This document shows, one piece after another, positions 7,990-11,872 of a stretch of 11,872 nucleotides of DNA; the first letter of the stretch is position 1; each line of letters starts with the position of its first letter. This stretch comes from Lysobacteraceae bacterium. Lineage in GTDB: Bacteria; Pseudomonadota; Gammaproteobacteria; Xanthomonadales; Xanthomonadaceae. The notes beneath the pieces are model-generated. The model was given only the letters and a program-made list of their open reading frames with translations. It was not told the origin of the DNA and ran no database searches. The translations under genes were made by a program, and so were the position numbers. Where the stretch lies: positions 1 to 11,872 of the forward strand of contig SEHC01000107.1 in assembly GCA_004173415.1 (NCBI GenBank), read 5' to 3'.

Positions 7990-9482
7990 GCGCCCACCTC
8001 GGCGACTTCCGGCTCACGCACGCGGAGCACGCACAGGCCGGCGATGAAAAGGCTGATGCCACCGATCGCCAGTGCGTGGACCGGCTGGTTGCCGAGCAGG
8101 GCCTTGAGCAGGAAGCCGAGGATGCTGGCGGCGACCAGCTGCGGGATGACGATGAAGAAATTGAAGATGCCCATGTAGATCCCCATTTTTCTTGCCGGCA
8201 GGCTGTCCGACAGCAGTGCGTAGGGCAGCGACAGGATCGACGCCCAGGCGAAACCGACCCCGAGCATCGACAGCAGCAGCCACTGCGGGTCGCGGATCAG
8301 CAGGAAAGAGAGCAGGCCCAGGCCACCCAGGCTGACGTTGAACAGGTGGCTGATGCGCAGGCCGAAGCGTCGCACCATCGACGGGATCACCATCGCGGCG
8401 ACTGCGGCGAAGGCGTTGTAGGCGGCGAACAGCACACCGACCCAGTTGGCGCCTTCGTTGTAGGCCGCCGACGTGGCGTCGGTGCTGCCGTAATGCACCT
8501 GGGTCACCGCCGAGGTGGTGTAGATCCACATCGCGAACAGGGCGAACCAGGAAAAGAACTGGACCACCGCCAGCTGGCGCATGGTCGGGGGCATGTCGTG
8601 CAGGTCGGCCATGATCGTGCCGAACATGCCCTGCGGCCGGACCATGCCGGCCACCAGCAGGGCGACGCCGTAGGCGGCGATGCCGCCGGCCAGCACGTAC
8701 AGCTGCTTGTCCAGCTGGTAATGCGCGATCGCCAGCAGCGCCAGGGCGCCGGCCAGCAGCCAGGCCAGTCCCTTGGCCGCGCGATTGCCGGTCGGGCGCG
8801 GCGCGGCCTCGGGCTCGCGCCCGAGGTCATGCGATTCCAGCACCTCCGGCGGGTATTCGCGGGTGCGAAGCACGGTCCAGCCGACCGCCAGCAGCAGTAC
8901 CGCGCCGCCGAAGTAGAAGGCATAGCGCACCGTGTCGGGGATCGCCCCCGGCGCGGCCGTGTTGTCCACGCCGGCCTTGGCCAGCAGCCACGGCAGCATG
9001 CTCGCCACGACCGAGCCCACGCCGATGAAGAAGCTCTGCATCGCATAGCCCGCGGGGCGCTGCGCCGGCGCCAGCTGGTCGCCGACGAACGCCCGGAACG
9101 GCTCCATCGAGATGTTGATCGAGGCATCCAGGATCCAGAGCGTGCCGGCGGCGATCCAAAGGGCCGGCGAGTTGGGCATGAACAGCAGGGCGACGCTGGC
9201 GAAGATCGCGCCGAACAGGAAATACGGACGGCGCCGGCCGAGCCGGTTCCACGTGCGGTCGGAGAAGTAGCCGACGATGGGCTGCACGATCAGGCCGGTC
9301 AGCGGCGCGGCGATCCACAGCATCGGGATGTCGTCGATCTCCGCACCCAGGGTCTGGAAGATACGGCTGACGTTCGCATTCTGCAGGGCGAACCCGAACT
9401 GGATGCCAAGGAAGCCGAAGCACATGTTCCAGATCTGCCAGAACGAAAGCCGCGGCTTGTGGTGCGCGCCTGTCTGCCTCAT
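7986..9482 (-). CDS. MFS sugar transporter (GPH/SLC45-like), probably maltose/maltodextrin importer
   Basis: A 498-residue inner-membrane protein. The ATG at 9482 gives MRQTGAHHKPRLSFWQIWNM, with GGGGAA 9 bases upstream. The frame stays open far 5' of this but shows no family sequence there. About twelve hydrophobic segments are visible, split by a charged central loop (about 195-225: TREYPPEVLESHDLGREPE). After the second segment is the family motif GYFSDRTWNRLGRRRPYF (71-88), typical of sugar-cation symporters related to SLC45 and bacterial maltose permeases such as Caulobacter MalY. PYALLSDSLPARKMGIYMG is also conserved. It is the first gene of the minus-strand operon and is coupled to the amylase by a 4-base ATGA overlap. 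The substrate is inferred from neighbours. The gene looks intact. Confidence 0.9.
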   Translation of the reverse strand: MRQTGAHHKPRLSFWQIWNMCFGFLGIQFGFALQNANVSRIFQTLGAEIDDIPMLWIAAPLTGLIVQPIVGYFSDRTWNRLGRRRPYFLFGAIFASVALLFMPNSPALWIAAGTLWILDASINISMEPFRAFVGDQLAPAQRPAGYAMQSFFIGVGSVVASMLPWLLAKAGVDNTAAPGAIPDTVRYAFYFGGAVLLLAVGWTVLRTREYPPEVLESHDLGREPEAAPRPTGNRAAKGLAWLLAGALALLAIAHYQLDKQLYVLAGGIAAYGVALLVAGMVRPQGMFGTIMADLHDMPPTMRQLAVVQFFSWFALFAMWIYTTSAVTQVHYGSTDATSAAYNEGANWVGVLFAAYNAFAAVAAMVIPSMVRRFGLRISHLFNVSLGGLGLLSFLLIRDPQWLLLSMLGVGFAWASILSLPYALLSDSLPARKMGIYMGIFNFFIVIPQLVAASILGFLLKALLGNQPVHALAIGGISLFIAGLCVLRVREPEVAEVGA

Positions 9483-9619
9483 TGCCGTGTGTTCCCCGCC
9501 TGCTGCGCCATGACCGTGACATGTTGCCGACAACGCCGGCGGAAACCATGCTGCACTGCGAGACATCCGGCCTCCGCCGGCGTCGCGTGCAGGACGTGCG
9601 AATGGTGCGGGCAACCCGT

Positions 9620-9635
9620 ACGAAAGCGCTGGAAT
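9620..9635. promoter_or_regulatory. Candidate LacI-type operator, ACGAAAGCGCT motif (copy 1)
   Basis: ACGAAAGCGCT (9620-9630) is centred on the palindrome AGCGCT with a central CG, the general form of LacI-family sites. The identical 11 bases occur in the same orientation at 11608-11618. The right arm (GGAAT) matches the palindrome poorly. Assignment to the local regulator is inference. Confidence 0.4.
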
Positions 9636-9712
9636 CAAGGCCTTTTCTGCACGGTCCGTGCGTCCGGCCCTCGTCTTCACCCGCTTGGCGACCGCCGACA
9701 CGCACGCGCCGC

Positions 9713-9726
9713 TGCATACGTATTCA
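9713..9726. promoter_or_regulatory. Candidate operator TGCATACGTATTCA (copy 1)
   Basis: A 14-base palindrome with one mismatched pair, centred on CG. It is part of an 18-base identity (9710-9727) to the reverse complement of 11527-11544. Its centre lies about 108 bases upstream of the alpha-glucosidase start. Its size, CG centre and location fit a LacI-family operator for the regulator at 5312-6349. Confidence 0.6.
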
Positions 9727-9827
9727 TCGGTTGCCGCCGTTTTCCGCCGCATCGGCCGGCGGTCCGGCGTGGAATAGTGGATGGGTTGGCGCCCCGCGGG
9801 CGCGCGGATCCACGCATGGGGATAAGG

Positions 9828-11277
9828 ATGGCGGACAACGATTGGTGGCGCGGTGCGGTGATCTACCAGATCTACCCGCGCAGCTTCATGGACACCGACG
9901 GCGACGGCGTCGGCGACCTGTCCGGGATCATCCGCAAGCTGGATTACATCGCCAGCCTCGGCGTCGATGCGATCTGGATATCCCCGTTCTTCAAGTCGCC
10001 GATGGCTGATTTCGGTTACGACATCTCCGACTATCGCGATGTCGACCCGCTGTTCGGCAGCCTGGCCGATTTCGAGCGCCTGCTGCAGCAGGCCCATGCC
10101 CTGGGCATCAAGGTGGTGGTCGACCAGGTGCTCAGCCATTGCTCGGTGGAGCACGAGTGGTTCAAGGAAAGCCGCGAGAGCCGCGACAACGCCAGGGCGG
10201 ACTGGTTCGTCTGGGCCGACGCCAGGCCCGACGGAACCCCGCCCAACAACTGGATGTCGCTGTTCGGCGGCGTGGCGTGGCGCTGGGAACCGCGGCGCGG
10301 CCAGTATTACCTGCACAATTTCCTCTCCGCCCAGCCGGACCTGAACTTCCACAATCCCGAGGTGCAGCAGGCCACCCTGGACAACGTCGAATTCTGGCTG
10401 GACAAGGGCGTGGACGGGTTCCGCCTGGACGCGATCAACTTCTGCTTCCACGACCGGCAGCTGCGCGACAATCCGCCCAAGCCGGCCGACAAGCGCGTCG
10501 GCCGCGGCTTCAGCCCCGACAATCCGTACGCGTTCCAGTACCACTTCCACAACAACACGCAGGTCGAGAACCTGGCGTTCCTGGAGCGGCTGCGCGCGCT
10601 GCTGGACCGCTACCCGGGCACCACCACGCTGGGCGAGATCTCCTCGGAGGATTCACTGGCGACGATGGGCGAGTACGTGAACCCGCGGCGCCTGCACATG
10701 GGCTACAGCTTCGAACTGCTGACCCAGGATTTCTCCGCCGCCTACATCCGCGGCACGGTCGAGGCGCTGGAACGGAAGATGGCCGAGGGCTGGCCATGCT
10801 GGGCGATCTCCAACCATGACGTGGAACGCGCGGCGAGCCGTTGGGGTGGGGCGCAGGCCGGCCCCACCTTCGCCAAGCAACTGGTCGCGCTGGTGTGTTC
10901 GCTGCGCGGATCGGTCTGCCTGTACCAGGGCGAAGAGCTCGGCCTGGGCGAAGCGCAGGTGCCTTACGAGGCGCTGCAGGATCCCTATGGCAAGACCTTC
11001 TGGCCGACCTTCAAGGGGCGCGATGGCTGCCGTACGCCAATGCCGTGGGACGGCACTGCTCCTGGAAACCGCGGAGCCGCTGCTGGCGTTCGAACGCCAG
11101 GCCGACGGGCAACGCCTGCTGGTCGCGTTCAACCTGTCCGACCAGCCGCTGCAATGGACCCTGCCGGCCGGTTTGCGTGCGCAGCCGATCGACGCCCACG
11201 GCCTGCTGACCGGCCAGCTTGGCGATGGCGTGCTGAATCTGCCGGGGCAGGGCGTGTTCTACGCCGCCATCGACTGA
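9828..11277 (+). pseudogene. GH13 alpha-glucosidase, disrupted by internal deletion with frameshift
   Basis: The ATG at 9828 gives MADNDWWRGAVIYQIYPRSF, the usual N-terminus of this cytoplasmic, signal-less family. A second in-frame ATG is at 9816. Conserved parts are DTDGDGVGDL (22-31), VVVDQVLSH (97-104), DGFRLDAIN with nucleophile D201, TLGEIS with E270, ISNHD with D331, YQGEELG, and GRDGCRTPMPW. The layout resembles Xanthomonas alpha-glucosidases (GH13_23-like), which release glucose from maltose and short maltodextrins. After about residue 409 (near 11054) the frame changes. The C-terminal domain continues one base shifted, as LLLETAEPLLAFER to GVFYAAID, ending at TGA 11275-11277. Read straight through, a nonsense tail follows to 11309. 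The two good parts sum to about 482 residues, against roughly 535-540 for intact relatives from memory. It is a pseudogene unless the sequence is wrong. Confidence 0.85.
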
Positions 11278-11527
11278 GCCCATCTGCCATCGGCTTGTCG
11301 ACGCAGTGACGGTGGACATGCCGGATCGCATCTTCAGTGCGTTCGTTCCGGTCAGCAGCGCGAGCCGGGGAGGCCTGTTCATCAGCGCTTTTCTCGCCCA
11401 CTCGTCTTGCTGCACTGCAGCGCAACTGGATGCGGTCCGTCGCGCTCATCGCGCGAGTGTTCCTGTAACCGCTTCCCGCGATCAAGCGCGCATGACATGC
11501 AGTGCATCGCAGCAGCGCAAGGGGCCA

Positions 11528-11541
11528 TGAATACGTATGCA
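11528..11541. promoter_or_regulatory. Candidate operator TGAATACGTATGCA (copy 2, inverted)
   Basis: The reverse complement of the site at 9713-9726. The identity extends to 18 bases (11527-11544). It is centred about 156 bases upstream of the receptor start. Two copies of a CG-centred palindrome at the two promoter regions of one locus indicate a shared regulator, most simply the adjacent LacI protein. Confidence 0.6.
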
Positions 11542-11607
11542 GCGCAGGTCGCGCGCCGATTGGCGCGACTACCATTGCCGCACGTATCGGGGACCTCTTG
11601 TCACCGG

Positions 11608-11621
11608 ACGAAAGCGCTTCA
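11608..11621. promoter_or_regulatory. Candidate LacI-type operator, ACGAAAGCGCT motif (copy 2)
   Basis: ACGAAAGCGCTTCA contains the perfect palindrome AAGCGCTT (11612-11619) and repeats the 11-base core found at 9620-9630. It is centred about 75 bases upstream of the receptor ATG, a position compatible with repression. Confidence 0.45.
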
Positions 11622-11690
11622 CGGCAAGCCCGCACGGATCACCGGAAGCGCCACGAAAATCGAAAAACCAACCATGGGAGTGGAGGGGAG

Positions 11691-11872
11691 ATGGTAGAGC
11701 TCAAGCGCAATCTGCTGAGCGTGGCACTGGCGTCGGTGATGACGTTGGGCGCTACGGTCGTGCATGCACAGGAAACCCAGGCGGAGGTGCAGGCGACAGC
11801 CGAGCAGGAAGCCGCCGACCTCGACCGCGTCACCGTCACCGGGATCCGTGCCGGCATCGAGGGTGCGATCTC
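11691..11872 (+). CDS. TonB-dependent outer-membrane receptor, N-terminal fragment (3' end outside window)
   Basis: The ATG at 11691 has a strong Shine-Dalgarno (GGAGG, 11682-11686) 4 bases upstream. The nearby ATG at 11674 is out of frame and stops after seven codons. The 60 visible residues start with a signal peptide (MVELKRNLLSVALASVM through ATVVHA, cleavage after residue 26). A Gln/Glu/Ala-rich linker follows, then LDRVTVTGIRAGIEGAIS. The VTVTGIR segment is the TonB-box/plug start seen in many Xanthomonadaceae and Caulobacter receptors. Next to amylase, MFS transporter and alpha-glucosidase genes, it is probably the outer-membrane importer of maltodextrins, comparable to MalA of Caulobacter. 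The substrate is inferred from context. The gene runs off the right edge. Confidence 0.85.
   Translation, partial: MVELKRNLLSVALASVMTLGATVVHAQETQAEVQATAEQEAADLDRVTVTGIRAGIEGAI

Larger units (their letters stand above)
9483..9827. promoter_or_regulatory. Divergent promoter region between transporter and alpha-glucosidase
   Basis: A 345-base gap with no supported gene. It must hold the promoters of the minus-strand transporter-amylase operon and the plus-strand alpha-glucosidase. It contains two palindromic candidate operators (9620-9635 and 9713-9726), each with a counterpart upstream of the TonB receptor. I could not identify a convincing -35/-10 pair on either strand. Confidence 0.6.
11278..11690 (+). 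promoter_or_regulatory. Upstream region of the TonB-dependent receptor
   Basis: A 413-base gap. The small open frames within it show no recognisable family or good start. It holds the second copies of both candidate operators (11528-11541 and 11608-11621) and a short perfect palindrome ATGCA-G-TGCAT (11497-11507). An A-rich segment (about 11652-11668) precedes the receptor's Shine-Dalgarno. No clear terminator for the alpha-glucosidase gene was found at its left edge. Confidence 0.55.

Noticed and set aside
6694..8178. 494-codon plus-strand open frame opposite the amylase
   Set aside because: Its Val/Gly/Arg/Ala-rich sequence has no recognisable domain, and it mirrors a clear GH13 coding frame.
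7857..9827. Very long plus-strand open frame leading into the alpha-glucosidase
   Set aside because: It is antisense to the transporter and amylase start, has low-complexity Arg/Gly/Gln-rich composition typical of GC-rich shadow frames, and shows no family sequence before MADNDWWRG.
9549..11418. 11-base match TGCTGCACTGC at 9549-9559 and 11408-11418
   Set aside because: Not palindromic in the way of the other shared sites, and short enough to arise by chance in two GC-rich gaps.
11306..11530. 74-codon open frame in the gap before the receptor gene
   Set aside because: No recognisable family, no good ribosome site, and it overlaps the region carrying an operator candidate; treated as non-coding.
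1..11872. Mobile elements, CRISPR arrays, tRNA or rRNA genes
   Set aside because: No transposase or integrase sequence, no regular spacer-repeat pattern, and no tRNA-like or rRNA segments were seen; gene content is continuous and of uniform composition.

Overview
The window is a high-GC stretch that reads as a chromosomal segment of a gammaproteobacterium of the Xanthomonadaceae type (Lysobacter, Luteimonas, Pseudoxanthomonas, Stenotrophomonas or Xanthomonas relatives). The signs are a ThrA with a homoserine dehydrogenase C-terminus followed by thrB and thrC, a TonB-dependent receptor next to starch-degrading enzymes, a GH13 alpha-glucosidase resembling Xanthomonas enzymes, and very strong G/C bias at third codon positions, which leaves long antisense shadow ORFs. 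The genus is an inference; there is no rRNA here to settle it.

Left half (1-5240, + strand): the 3' end of thrA, then thrB (4-base GTGA overlap), then thrC after a 55-base gap holding a strong hairpin. Together they convert aspartate semialdehyde to threonine. The next gene appears to start on a GTG overlapping the thrC stop. It encodes an exported YkuD-type L,D-transpeptidase whose second half is a degenerate copy of its catalytic half. A second exported cell-wall enzyme of the separate 'murein L,D-transpeptidase catalytic domain' (YkuD_2-like) family follows 33 bases later.

Right half (5312-11872): a maltodextrin/starch utilisation locus. It holds a LacI-family regulator (+), then convergently an exported GH13 alpha-amylase (-) and a 12-TM sugar transporter of the GPH/SLC45-like MFS type (-), translationally coupled to each other. 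Divergently there is a cytoplasmic GH13 alpha-glucosidase (+), then the start of a TonB-dependent receptor (+, runs off the window). The implied route is receptor uptake across the outer membrane, trimming by the amylase, MFS import, and cytoplasmic cleavage to glucose. The two promoter regions (9483-9827 and 11278-11690) share an 18-base palindromic site in inverted orientation and an 11-base AGCGCT-centred site, the best candidates for operators of the LacI regulator.

The main oddity is that both GH13 genes are broken in the same way. Each has an intact catalytic barrel with all three acidic residues. Each then jumps, just past the last barrel motif, into a different reading frame encoding a well-preserved C-terminal end. 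By comparison with remembered family lengths, several dozen residues are missing from each. This is either a matched pair of recent inactivating deletions or a systematic assembly/sequence artefact. I found no CRISPR, tRNA, rRNA, insertion sequence or phage element.
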